Positions 32,497 through 42,315 of a stretch of DNA of 64,000 bases are shown here, one piece after another; the first letter of the stretch is position 1, and every line of letters starts with the position of its first letter. A program made the translations under genes and the position numbers. The DNA is taken from the NCBI GenBank assembly GCA_011392765.1, contig WYCW01000001.1, positions 1,110,888-1,174,887 on the forward strand. Reading direction: 5' to 3'. The notes below the pieces were generated by a model. It was given only the letters and a program-made list of their open reading frames with translations, was not told where the DNA came from and made no database searches. Source of the DNA: Candidatus Thiosymbion ectosymbiont of Catanema sp. Cochon2018 (GTDB lineage: Bacteria; Pseudomonadota; Gammaproteobacteria; Chromatiales; Chromatiaceae).

Positions 32497-34014
32497 GTGC
32501 TGCTGCTGTCGGCGGTGGTACTCGGTATCCCGCTCGCCGGGTGCGGTGACCACGTACCGGATGAGGTACTGCGCATGGGGCTCGCTACCGCGCCGCGCAA
32601 CCTGGATCCCAGGTTCGCGACAGACGCCACCTCCGAGCGCATCAACCGCTTGCTCTACCGGCGGTTGGTGGAGTTCGACACGGCGAGCCGGCCGGTACCT
32701 GCGCTGGCTACCTGGGAGCAACCTGCGCCGACCCGCTATCGGTTCACCCTGGGGGAGCATGGGCGGGTCTTCAGCGACGGCAGCCGGCTGGATGCCGAGG
32801 ACGTCAAGGCGACCTATGTCTCGATCCTGGACCCCGCCGGCGCCTCCCCGCACCGCGCCTTGCTGAGCATCATCCGGGACATTCGGACCGACGGACCGGA
32901 CCGGGTCGAGTTCAGGCTCTCCGCGCCCGACCCCCTGTTTCCCGGCTATCTCGGCATCGGCATCCTGCCGGCGGCCCTGATCCAGGATGGCCACGGGTTT
33001 CAACGCGCACCCGTGGGCAGCGGACCCTTTCGGTTCCTCGACTGGCCCGAGACCGGCCGCCTGCGCCTCGAACGCAGGCACGACCGCCGGCGGTTGGAAC
33101 TGCTGGTGGTCAAAGACCCCAACGTCCGGGTCATGAAGCTGCTGCGGGGCGAGATCCATCTGTTGCAGAATGACTTGGCCCCGGAGCTTTGGGACTATCT
33201 GCGGGGGCGCCCCGAGGTACAGGTGCGGGAGATCGGCGGGGCCAATTTCTCCTATCTCGGCTTCAACCTCCAGGACCCGGTCACCGGTCTGCTCCCGGTG
33301 CGCCGGGCCATCGCCCACGCCATCGACCGGCAGGCGATCCTGCGCTTTCTGTTCCGGGACGGGGGCCGGCTCGCAGCGGCCATGTTTCCCCCGGAACACT
33401 GGGCCGGCACCGCGGGACTCGCGGGTTACGCCCATGATCCGGTCCGTGCCGAGGCGCTGCTGGCTGCTGCCGGGTTTGGTCCCGAGCGGCCTTTGCGGCT
33501 GGTCTACAAGACTTCCAGCGATCCCTTCCGCGTGCGCCTGGCGACCGTCATCCAGGCCCAGCTGGCGCGGGTGGGCATCCGGGTCGAGGTCCGCAGCTAT
33601 GACTGGGGTACCTTCTACGGTGACATCAAAGCGGGCCGTTTCCAGCTCTACAGCCTGTCCTGGGTGGGCATCCGCACCCCGGACATCTTCCGCTATGTCT
33701 TTCACAGCGCGTCCGTTCCCCCGCAGGGGGCCAACCGGGGCCGTTATCGAAGCCTGCGCGCCGACCGCATCATCGAGACGGCGCGGGCGGAGCAGGACCT
33801 GGAGCGCCAAGCCGCCCGCTATCGGGAGCTGCAGGCGCTGTTGTTAGAGGAATTGCCTTACATTCCCCTGTGGTATCAGGATCAGATCTGCGCCTACCGC
33901 AACGGGATCGAGGGCTATCGGTTGGCCCCCGACGGCAACTATGATGGGCTGGTGGAAGTGGAGCTTCGATCCGGTGCCGCAGGACCGCGGACGGTTCATC
34001 GTAGGATGCGGTGA
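32497..34014 (+). CDS. ABC transporter substrate-binding lipoprotein (family 5)
   Basis: SBP_bac_5 protein of about 505 residues, binding oligopeptides or similar solutes outside the inner membrane. Lipobox LAGC follows a hydrophobic stretch (VLLLSAVVLGIPLAGCGDH). Family features: LRMGLATAPRNLDPRFATDA at the start, LGEHGRVFSDGSRLDAEDVK, AIAHAIDRQAILRFLFRDGG, and LLEELPYIPLWYQDQ near the end. No permease or ATPase genes adjoin, so it is an orphan. The start is uncertain: GTG at 32497 gives a signal peptide without a positive n-region, because upstream in-frame sequence belongs to the intron remnant; the original start has probably been lost or replaced. Confidence 0.8.
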   Translation: MLLLSAVVLGIPLAGCGDHVPDEVLRMGLATAPRNLDPRFATDATSERINRLLYRRLVEFDTASRPVPALATWEQPAPTRYRFTLGEHGRVFSDGSRLDAEDVKATYVSILDPAGASPHRALLSIIRDIRTDGPDRVEFRLSAPDPLFPGYLGIGILPAALIQDGHGFQRAPVGSGPFRFLDWPETGRLRLERRHDRRRLELLVVKDPNVRVMKLLRGEIHLLQNDLAPELWDYLRGRPEVQVREIGGANFSYLGFNLQDPVTGLLPVRRAIAHAIDRQAILRFLFRDGGRLAAAMFPPEHWAGTAGLAGYAHDPVRAEALLAAAGFGPERPLRLVYKTSSDPFRVRLATVIQAQLARVGIRVEVRSYDWGTFYGDIKAGRFQLYSLSWVGIRTPDIFRYVFHSASVPPQGANRGRYRSLRADRIIETARAEQDLERQAARYRELQALLLEELPYIPLWYQDQICAYRNGIEGYRLAPDGNYDGLVEVELRSGAAGPRTVHRRMR

Positions 34015-34499
34015 GCGCCTGCCTACCGCCCTCTGCCATCCCATGGACAGGACAGGCAGGCAACGAACCGCATCATCGGGACCGGCAGCCGGCCACGGGG
34101 CAGTTCCGGTCGGATTGAGTATGGAAACGACATCCCTTTATCCGCAGATTACGCAGATTACGCAGATTATTTTGTTTTTCATCTGTGGAAATCTGTGCAA
34201 TCTGCCGAATAAAGGACACTTTGAAAAATACGATTTCCGTCAACGGCACGCATGAATAATCAATGACTTAGAGTCGCTTAATTGGTGAAAACTCCTATTT
34301 TTCAAGGTGCCCTAAACAGGTTGCGGCAGGAAGAAGGCTACACTCCAAAACGTCCGGTAGACTGCCCCGGTCCGGAAGGTGGAACAGGGCAGCATAGCCT
34401 TGCGAACAAGAGGGCCAACCTAATATCATGCCGAATGATTCATGTGTGACGAGTATAATTTCCCGTAAATTTTACGATCGAAAAAGCAGGAGGTAGACA
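34015..34499. other. Repeat-bearing intergenic region
   Basis: No gene seen. Holds a GTAGGATGCGGTGAGCG ... GAACCGCATCATC repeat overlapping the end of the ABC gene (34002-34073), a TTATCCGCAGATTACGCAGA hairpin with arm AATCTGTGCAATCTGCCG (34138-34207), and an inverted repeat CACTTTGAAAAATA/TATTTTTCAAGGTG (about 34217-34309). A good ribosome binding site (AGGAGG, about 34489) precedes the DUF2235 gene. Confidence 0.5.
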
Positions 34500-35732
34500 A
34501 TGGCTTTGTATGCGTTTGACGGCACCTGGAACGAGGACGATGTTGACGACGTTGAAGATAGCAACGTCATTCGTTTCAAGGAGTTGTATAGGGGTAACAA
34601 TACCGAGTATTTGGAGGGCGTAGGCACGCGGTTCGGTATGCTGGGCAAGGCGCTCGGCGGTCTATTCGGCGTGGGCGGACGCACTCGTATCGAGGAAATG
34701 TACGAGGAACTGTGTGAGAACTGGGAATGGGGCGACAAGATCATCGATATCATCGGTTTCAGTCGGGGAGCGGCCTTGGCCGTACATTTTGCCGATAAAA
34801 TCGGCAACGAAGGTGTAAAACTCAGCGGTGGCCAGATAGAAAAGGCGCAAGTACGCTTTCTCGGTTTATGGGATACCGTAGGCTCGTTCGGGTTGCCCTT
34901 CAACACCGTTATCGATTTTCAAAAGATCAATTTGGGCTGGAATATCGATAATGTGCACCAATGCGTTGACTATTGCTTTCATGCCATGGCGTTGGATGAA
35001 CGGCGCGAAACCTTCGATATAACACGCCTCGATCCAAACAATAAGTTCGCTAATATCCGAGAGGTTTGGTTCCGTGGCGTGCACGGCGATATTGGTGGTT
35101 CCAACGGGAACAAGGCACGCTCCAATATTGCCTTGCAGTGGATGCTGGAACAGGGGCGAACCTGTGGTCTGCCGCTTAACGAGAGAAAGGCCAAACTCCC
35201 TCGTTATAACGAGAGGGATCGTTTCGCGCCCATATCCGACAACAAGGATGTGATTATCGATCCGCGAAGGCCAATCTATCCGAGTGACGAATTCCACCCC
35301 AGTGCTCGACCACTCGACCTGGCGGTGGGCAAAACGCACAGGTGCGAGGTATTCGCCGACACGAAATACAATTGGAGTAGCGTTCGCCTGCGAAAGGGTG
35401 CCAAATACACTTTTACGGTGCCTGCAGGCGATACTTGGAATGATGCCGATATCACGTGCGGTCCCGCGGGATGGGAGTCCGAGCAACTCCCCTGGTACCA
35501 GGAACACATCGTGAAGGCGTTCGAAAAACTCAGGAGGTTGGAGAATGCCAATTGGTTCGCACTAACCGGGGTCCTGGTCGACAAGGACGAACAGCTGTTT
35601 CTTATTGGTGACAAGAAAGACCCGTACACAGCCCCCGATGATGCGGACCTCTATCTTTTCGCTAACGACATAGCCTGGAAGTACGGCAACAACAAGGGGT
35701 CATTGATGGTGACCATAACGCGAATCGGCTGA
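34500..35732 (+). CDS. DUF2235 alpha/beta-hydrolase with LecA-like C-terminal domain
   Basis: 410 residues. Residues 1-290 are a DUF2235 hydrolase (the fold of Tle1-type phospholipases): ALYAFDGTWNEDD at the start, nucleophile Ser88 in GFSRGAA, FLGLWDTVGSFG, and FRGVHGDIGGS. Residues about 290-410 are beta-rich and end ADLYLFANDIAWKYGNNKGS then LMVTITRIG, closely recalling the PA-IL/LecA galactose-lectin fold. No signal peptide. No T6SS genes or immunity gene adjoin. A lectin-targeted phospholipase is the best reading; inferred, not proven. Confidence 0.7.
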   Translation: MALYAFDGTWNEDDVDDVEDSNVIRFKELYRGNNTEYLEGVGTRFGMLGKALGGLFGVGGRTRIEEMYEELCENWEWGDKIIDIIGFSRGAALAVHFADKIGNEGVKLSGGQIEKAQVRFLGLWDTVGSFGLPFNTVIDFQKINLGWNIDNVHQCVDYCFHAMALDERRETFDITRLDPNNKFANIREVWFRGVHGDIGGSNGNKARSNIALQWMLEQGRTCGLPLNERKAKLPRYNERDRFAPISDNKDVIIDPRRPIYPSDEFHPSARPLDLAVGKTHRCEVFADTKYNWSSVRLRKGAKYTFTVPAGDTWNDADITCGPAGWESEQLPWYQEHIVKAFEKLRRLENANWFALTGVLVDKDEQLFLIGDKKDPYTAPDDADLYLFANDIAWKYGNNKGSLMVTITRIG

Positions 35733-35780
35733 TACGAACCGTTCGACCTCCGCGCTCACCCTGAGTGAAAGACGGGCGGT

Positions 35781-36674
35781 CTAAGCTGCAAAGACCCCGG
35801 TGGACAGATAGCGGTCCCCCCGATCACAGATGATGACTACGATGACCGCGCCGCCGCTGCATTCGGCACTGAGCTCGAGGGCCGCGGCGACTGCGCCGCC
35901 CGAGGAGATGCCGGCGAAGATGCCTTCCCGTGCCGCCAGCTCCCGCGTCGTCCCCTCCGCCTGACCCTGGGAGACCTCGATGATGCGGTCCACGCCGGAA
36001 GGGTCGTAGATCTTGGGCAGATAGGCCTGGGGCCAGCAGCGGATGCCCGGTATGCTGGCGCCCTCCTCGGGCTGCACGCCGATAATCCGTATCGACCGAT
36101 TCCGTTCCTTGAGATAACGCCCCACTCCCATGATTGTGCCCGTGGTGCCCATGGAGCTGACGAAGTGGGTGACGGCGCCCTGGGTGTCGCGCCAGATCTC
36201 CGGCCCCGTGCCTTCGTAGTGGGCGCGTGGGTTGTCGGAATTGGCGAACTGATCCAGGATCCTGCCTTCTCCCTGGGACTCCATTCGCCGCGCCAGGTCG
36301 ATGGCCGCTTCCATGCTGCCCGCCTGAGGCGTGAGCCGGATCTCGGCACCGAAGCTCTTCATGATTGCGCGCCGCTCCAGGCTCATGTTCTCGGGCATAA
36401 TCAGCACCATCCGGTAGCCTCGGATGGCCGCCGCCATGGCCAGCGCAATCCCCGTGTTTCCGCTGGTGGCCTCGATCAGGGTATCTCCGGGCGCAATCTC
36501 GCCGCGTTCTTCCGCGCGCTTGATCATGCTCAATGCCGGGCGGTCCTTTACCGACCCGGCCGGGTTGTTGCCCTCCAGCTTCACCAGAATGTGGTTGTCC
36601 GTCTCCCCCGGCAACCGTTGCAGACGTACCAGGGGCGTGTTGCCGACACCGGCCTCGATCGTCGAATAGTCCAT
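35781..36674 (-). CDS. cysM: Cysteine synthase B (O-acetylserine sulfhydrylase)
   Basis: PLP enzyme making cysteine from O-acetylserine and sulfide or thiosulfate. The 297-residue length matches CysM. PLP lysine Lys43 lies in NPAGSVKDRPAL; the substrate loop is EATSGNTGIALA; the phosphate-binding SMGTTGTIMG and GISSGGAV motifs are present, and the protein ends CDRGDRYLSTGVF. Assigned to CysM rather than CysK by length and C-terminal motif. Apparently monocistronic. Confidence 0.93.
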   Translation of the reverse strand: MDYSTIEAGVGNTPLVRLQRLPGETDNHILVKLEGNNPAGSVKDRPALSMIKRAEERGEIAPGDTLIEATSGNTGIALAMAAAIRGYRMVLIMPENMSLERRAIMKSFGAEIRLTPQAGSMEAAIDLARRMESQGEGRILDQFANSDNPRAHYEGTGPEIWRDTQGAVTHFVSSMGTTGTIMGVGRYLKERNRSIRIIGVQPEEGASIPGIRCWPQAYLPKIYDPSGVDRIIEVSQGQAEGTTRELAAREGIFAGISSGGAVAAALELSAECSGGAVIVVIICDRGDRYLSTGVFAA

Positions 36675-36840
36675 GGATCTCCGCCCGCGGCACGCGGGCC
36701 TGTTGCTGGTTCGAGTGGCCGATTGTGCACCAGAAGGGATGCCCGGAGAAAGGGCTTGACCGGCGGCTTCCGGTCTCTCGGTCTACCGTAGCGGAAAATA
36801 TCGGATCTGCCCTTCTTTTGGCGTCGACCTGACAGGCGCG

Positions 36841-36957
36841 TCAGATGTGCTCTTCAATTTCCAGACGCAGATCCGAGATGATCTTATGGGAACGCCGTTG
36901 GGCCGCTCCGGAGGCGAGTACCTCGTGACGCCGGAGCGTGGGAACATATGGGCTCAT
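36841..36957 (-). CDS. Possible 38-aa protein coupled to Hsp70 gene
   Basis: A 38-codon frame (MSPYVPTLRRHEVLASGAAQ...) begins with an ATG that overlaps the Hsp70 stop codon (ATGA). The coupling is the only support. Product is basic and helical. It could instead be the residue of a longer third gene lost by deletion. Confidence 0.3.
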   Translation of the reverse strand: MSPYVPTLRRHEVLASGAAQRRSHKIISDLRLEIEEHI

Positions 36958-38801
36958 TCGCCAGCCGGATTCCGCACATTGAACTCGACCTTCCAATGCT
37001 CCGGACCATCGAGGGGCATGGCCTCCAGTAATAAGGTGCCGACCTCGGTGACCGAGGCACGCAGGTGCACCGGGACCACTTCTCCCGGCGTCCGTTCCTC
37101 CGCAGGCAGGTAGGCCTCGATCTCCTCGAGCTCTTCGACCTCCTCGGCGGACCAATCTTCGAGCATGTCCCCGACCTGGTCGTCACGACGTACCGAAGAG
37201 CCGAAGAAGCGAAACCGTACCTGCTCGGCGACAACTAGGCCGAATTCCTGGGGTGGAATTTCGGCCTGGGTGCCTTCTTCCATCCCGAAGGGGGCCAGGC
37301 ACAGGGCCTGGATCCGCGGCTCCAGTCCGGGGACAGCGGGGGCAGCGCTCTCCACGCCCACATAGTAGGAGCGGGCGGTGCCGCCGCGGATCCGAACCCC
37401 ACCACCGCGCCGGACATAGCCGTAGTAGGAGGCCCCGCGGGCTACGGAGAGGTCGAGGTCTCCCCCTTCGAGCAGGCGGGCCGGGGGGACGCCGTCCGCC
37501 ACCAGCCAGTCGTTGACTACCTTGGTTACCCGCTCGGCCAGCAGGCGTGCCTTGAAAACCCCACCATTGAAGAGCACGGCCGTCGGGTGCAGGAAGTTGC
37601 TGCCGCCTTCGGGCTCGAATCCGGGCAGGTCTTCCGTGGCCCCGATCTGCATCCCGAGGAAGGCGGCCAAATGGCGGGTGACGGCCGCGTCCTGGGCATA
37701 GGGCAGACCCAGCTTGGTCAGCGCCGTGCGTGCGCGGCCGACCGGGCGCGCACTCACCGGGACTTCGGGGAAAAAGCCTTCGACCAGGGTGTGCGCAACC
37801 TCCGCGCCCGTCAGCTCGGTGCGGATGGTGCCGCCGATGAGGCGGGTACCGCGGCTGGGTACCACCACGGGCACTGCCTCCAGGTCCGGGGCCGTCAGCA
37901 GCGCCTCCTTGGCCTGGCGGCAGCCGTGCGTGAGGGCCTGAATCTGCCAATGATCCAGGGAGGTCCCCGCGGCGGCGAGCTTGCCCTTGACCTGATGCGC
38001 CAACGCCAGATCCATGTTGTCGCCGCCGAGCAGGATATGCTCACCGACGGCGACGCGGGTAAGCTCCAGCGCGCCTTCCCGTTCCGTAACCGCGATCAGG
38101 GACAGGTCGGTAGTACCGCCGCCGACGTCGATGACCAGAATGATGTCACCGACACGCACTTGGTTGCGCCATTCCCCCGCACTATCGTGGATCCAGCTGT
38201 AAAGGGCCGCTTGAGGCTCTTCGAGCAGGACCAGGTGTTGGAAGCCGACGGCCTGGGCCGCCTCGGCGGTCAGCTCGCGGGCGGCCGGATCGAAGGAAGC
38301 CGGAACCGTTACCGTGACCTCCTGCTGTGACAGATCGTAGTCCGGGTGGGTATGATTCCAGGCGTCACGCAGGTGTTCCAGATAGCGGACCGACGCCTCG
38401 TATGGCGAGAGTCGAGGCACCTCATCTGCCGGCGCCCCCGGCGGCAGCACCGCGCTGCGCCGGTCGATCCCCGGATGACATAGCCAGCTCTTGGCGCTGG
38501 AGACCAGGCGAATGGGGGTGCGGGCTCCGATGGAACGCGCCATTTCGCCCAGGATTCGGTCCCCACTGCCGCCCCAGGGCAGGGCCAGATCGGCCACCGC
38601 AAGCTCGTCCGGATGGGGAAGGTAGAGGAATGAGGGCAGTAACGGCAGGGCGGCGACCGCACCGGGCCCCGTCAGCTGGGGCACCGGCATCAGATCCTGG
38701 GTGACCTCGTCCTCCCACTCGCTATGGTTCAGGTCGACGTAGGATAAGGCACAGTGGGTTGTACCCAGATCGATGCCCACGGCATAGCGCGCACTACTCA
38801 C
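36954..38801 (-). CDS. Hsp70-family (DnaK-like) protein
   Basis: 615 residues. The ATPase domain is recognisable: AVGIDLGTTHCALSYVD (phosphate 1), LVIDVGGGTTDLSLIAV-type phosphate 2 motif, LLEEPQAALYSW, and VLFNGGVFKARLLAERV. The C-terminal third is a divergent beta-domain, without the DnaK linker and lid, so this is not the housekeeping chaperone. It overlaps the upstream DUF2760 gene by 4 bp; Hsp70-DUF2760 pairs of this type are known from other proteobacteria, but their client is unknown. Confidence 0.85.
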   Translation of the reverse strand: MSSARYAVGIDLGTTHCALSYVDLNHSEWEDEVTQDLMPVPQLTGPGAVAALPLLPSFLYLPHPDELAVADLALPWGGSGDRILGEMARSIGARTPIRLVSSAKSWLCHPGIDRRSAVLPPGAPADEVPRLSPYEASVRYLEHLRDAWNHTHPDYDLSQQEVTVTVPASFDPAARELTAEAAQAVGFQHLVLLEEPQAALYSWIHDSAGEWRNQVRVGDIILVIDVGGGTTDLSLIAVTEREGALELTRVAVGEHILLGGDNMDLALAHQVKGKLAAAGTSLDHWQIQALTHGCRQAKEALLTAPDLEAVPVVVPSRGTRLIGGTIRTELTGAEVAHTLVEGFFPEVPVSARPVGRARTALTKLGLPYAQDAAVTRHLAAFLGMQIGATEDLPGFEPEGGSNFLHPTAVLFNGGVFKARLLAERVTKVVNDWLVADGVPPARLLEGGDLDLSVARGASYYGYVRRGGGVRIRGGTARSYYVGVESAAPAVPGLEPRIQALCLAPFGMEEGTQAEIPPQEFGLVVAEQVRFRFFGSSVRRDDQVGDMLEDWSAEEVEELEEIEAYLPAEERTPGEVVPVHLRASVTEVGTLLLEAMPLDGPEHWKVEFNVRNPAGE

Positions 38802-39346
38802 AGCTCCACCTCCGCGGGTGCCAGAATGGCCAGATCATGGCCGGCAGCGACCTGCGGCAACCGGGTTTCCGCGACCCGCCAGCCCCGGTGGACCAGGTGG
38901 CCGGTGAAGGGCGCCTGGCCGACGACATTGCCCGTAAGCCGCACCGCGGATGCATCGAAACCCTCCGCCAGTGTCACCCGCGCACCCTCCGATTCGGTGC
39001 GCATGGCCTCGATGACAAAGTGCTGTTCCAGGGTCTTTTTGCACCCTTCATGCACGACGCGCGCGGCCGCGCCGACCTCGGCATCGGAATAGGTGCCGAC
39101 GTCCTCCTCGAGAAAGTCGATAAAGCGCCCTTCCTTCTGGAGCAGTCCTAACAGCTGCAGCCCCGCATTCGGTTCGGCCGCTTGCAGGCGTGGGGTCTCC
39201 GGGCCTGGGGCATTCGGAGCGGTGGGCATATCACCCGCCCGGAGCTCGGCTACCCGGGCGGCGAAGCGGGTGTCCACAAGGATGCGCAGGAACGTAGCCA
39301 GCGCGAGGGCGAGTCGGCTGAACACCGAGGGCGTGGACTCGGACAT
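38798..39346 (-). CDS. DUF2760 family protein
   Basis: 182 residues: SRLALALATFLRILVDTRFA at the N terminus, then LQLLGLLQKEGRFIDFLEED, YSDAEVGAAARVVHEGCKK and a C-terminal beta-rich part (VVGQAPFTGHLVHRGWRV, GHDLAILAPAEVEL). This layout is that of DUF2760, usually encoded beside an unusual Hsp70, exactly as here (4-bp overlap). Probably a dedicated partner of that Hsp70. No catalytic motif seen. Confidence 0.75.
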   Translation of the reverse strand: MSESTPSVFSRLALALATFLRILVDTRFAARVAELRAGDMPTAPNAPGPETPRLQAAEPNAGLQLLGLLQKEGRFIDFLEEDVGTYSDAEVGAAARVVHEGCKKTLEQHFVIEAMRTESEGARVTLAEGFDASAVRLTGNVVGQAPFTGHLVHRGWRVAETRLPQVAAGHDLAILAPAEVEL

Positions 39347-39907
39347 GGTGGATGCTCCTTCTTAGGGACTACGACGGGTACGGAACAATCGGGCTCGGAC
39401 GAGCCCCGATGCTATCACAAAGCTGGTCTTGTTCCATTTCGAGGTCCCCACCGGCCAGGGCGAGCGCGCGGGATATTGACGTTTTCACGGACGTTTTTCA
39501 TTCTTCGCTCTATGACATAGGTAGCCAGAACCACGATCCCGTTACTTGACTAGCCACGGGCCGAGCTTCTGGGTTTCATTCTAGCTGCAAAGGAAAACGC
39601 GGCCCGCCGTGGCTTAGGATTCCTTGAGGGACCCGAATCTTTACCAATGAGTCAAGTTTATGCAGTGCACAAATCGGGATCGGGATCGAAATCGAAATTC
39701 CGATTGCGATCCCGATTTCGATTTCGATTTCGATTTCGACCTACCCAAGCTCTCCAACGGTTGGTTAGGTGTAGGAGATGGGGCCTTACGGGAGAGGGGC
39801 TGTTGGGGTGGTAGTGTTATTACTTTGTTGCTTAATTATAAATTACTTGATATAATTACCTGAGCTTTAAGCTATTAACCGAACAAAATTTTACCGAGGA
39901 AACTCTT

Positions 39908-40225
39908 ATGGTATTACTACCCGTAAAATGCCCTGTCTGCAATGGTATTAATGTTACTAAACATGGCAACACCAGCAATGGCAAGCAGCGTTTTATAGGT
40001 AAAGATCAGACTTGTGAGGGTAAAACCTTTATCCAGGATTATTCTGACAAAGGGCGGTTACCAGAAACGAAACACCAAATCATTGAGATGACACTGAATG
40101 GCAGCGGCATTCGTGATACCGCACGGGTTTTGGGTATCAGTCCTGTGACCGTCATCAATGAATTAAAAAAAAGAACCCGATCTACACGCAGTGAATCACA
40201 ATTTTTTAGCAACCCACGCGTCTGA
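39908..40225 (+). CDS. insA: IS1 InsA-type protein
   Basis: 105 residues: zinc-finger VKCPVCNGINVTKHGNTSN with a third Cys in KDQTCEGKTF, then a helix-turn-helix (MTLNGSGIRDTARVLGISPV). InsA binds the IS ends and represses; a frameshift at the A8 run (40165-40172) fuses it to InsB to give the active transposase. Confidence 0.88.
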   Translation: MVLLPVKCPVCNGINVTKHGNTSNGKQRFIGKDQTCEGKTFIQDYSDKGRLPETKHQIIEMTLNGSGIRDTARVLGISPVTVINELKKRTRSTRSESQFFSNPRV

Positions 40226-40682
40226 TCAGATTGCAGTGGAGATTGTAAAAGCAGAAGATTATCATGGTGTTAGCGATCAAGAAACCCGTGTTGAAATGGA
40301 TGAGATGTGGAGTTATGTGGGCAGTAAGTCCAATCAGAGATGGTTGTGGCATGCCATTGATCCAGCCAGCGGTGAGGTGTTGGCTTATGTCTTCGGGAAA
40401 CGCCGCGATGAGGTTTTTCTTGAATTAAAAGGTTTGTTAGAACCATTTGGAATTACCCGCTTTTACACCGATGGGTGGGGTGCTTATAAGCGCCATTTAG
40501 ATCCCGAGCAACCTGTTGTTGGGAAACAAAATACGCAGAAAATAGAACGCAAACATTTAACATTACGAACGCGGATCAAGCGGCTTGCACGGAAGACGAT
40601 TTGTTTTTCAAAACTAAATCAAATGCACGATATTGTGATTGGATTATTTGTGAATCGTTATGAATTTGGTATTTCTATTTAA
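40191..40682 (+). CDS. insB: IS1 InsB-type transposase catalytic part
   Basis: Catalytic DDE part: ETRVEMDEMWSYVGSKSNQR (first Asp), RFYTDGWGAYKRHLDPEQP (second Asp), QKIERKHLTLRTRIKRLAR (Glu). Expressed mainly as the InsAB' frameshift product. Frame intact, so the IS may be active. Confidence 0.88.
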   Translation: MNHNFLATHASDQIAVEIVKAEDYHGVSDQETRVEMDEMWSYVGSKSNQRWLWHAIDPASGEVLAYVFGKRRDEVFLELKGLLEPFGITRFYTDGWGAYKRHLDPEQPVVGKQNTQKIERKHLTLRTRIKRLARKTICFSKLNQMHDIVIGLFVNRYEFGISI

Positions 40683-40758
40683 AGCCAATAACAACAAAAT
40701 TAAAACACTACCGAAGTCTCGTTAGCTATGTACATAGGTCCCCAAAAAAGCCCGTAAC

Positions 40759-40827
40759 CGTAGGCTGAGTTGAGGAACGAAACCCAGCGCTGCCGAGTGC
40801 CGGGTTTATCCCTGAACCCAGCCTACG
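40759..40827. terminator. REP-like hairpin downstream of purA
   Basis: CGTAGGCTG at 40759 pairs with CAGCCTACG ending at 40827, with inner arms GAAACCCAGC and a CCGGGTTT segment. On the minus strand it lies 40 bp beyond the purA stop and is followed by CGGGCTTTTTTGGGG, so it can act as a rho-independent terminator for purA. The GTAGGCTGGGTT motif is also a common dispersed repeat. Confidence 0.5.
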
Positions 40828-40866
40828 AGCTATTTTTAATCAGACAGCCTCTTAGCCCACATCCGG

Positions 40867-42174
<1,308 letters not shown>

Positions 42175-42216
42175 CTATTCAATAGCTAGGTGGCAACCGG
42201 GGATTGCCGAGGTAGC

Positions 42217-42297
42217 CGCCGTGGACAAAGTGGACCGACTGGACGAGGGCTGCCTGCTGTCCACCAGGTCCACAGTGTCCACTCAGTCCACAGCGGT
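42217..42297. repeat. TGGAC/GTCCA spaced-repeat hairpin
   Basis: Between hisZ and purA: GTGGACAAAGTGGACCGACT followed by GTCCACCAGGTCCACAGTGT and GTCCACTCAGTCCAC, i.e. phased TGGAC units that fold back on phased GTCCA units. The same family occurs at 59744-59835. Confidence 0.55.
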
Positions 42298-42315
42298 TAC
42301 CTCCCAAGTCCCCTC

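Larger units (their letters stand above)
39810..40712 (+). mobile_element. IS1-family element
   Basis: 903 bp between GGTAGTGTTATTACTTTGTTG at the left tip and the complement of GGTAGTGTTTTAATTTTGTTG at the right. Contains insA and insB frames with a slippery A8 run. No target duplication is visible, because the flanks are two separated parts of copy E, which implies a deletion on one side. Confidence 0.85.
39618..40721. mobile_element. Copy E of the YTAG-flanked element, interrupted by IS1
   Basis: Starts GATTCCTTGAGGGACCCG and ends AAGTCTCG at 40721. TTAG flanks both ends (39614-39617 and 40722-40725). The left 190 bp parallel copy B, including the hairpin and a GATTTC tandem array, here four units (39714-39737). 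An IS1 occupies 39810-40712 and has removed roughly 25 bp of the right part. The identical TTAG pair, different from the CTAG of copies A and B, is the best evidence for a real target duplication. Confidence 0.75.
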
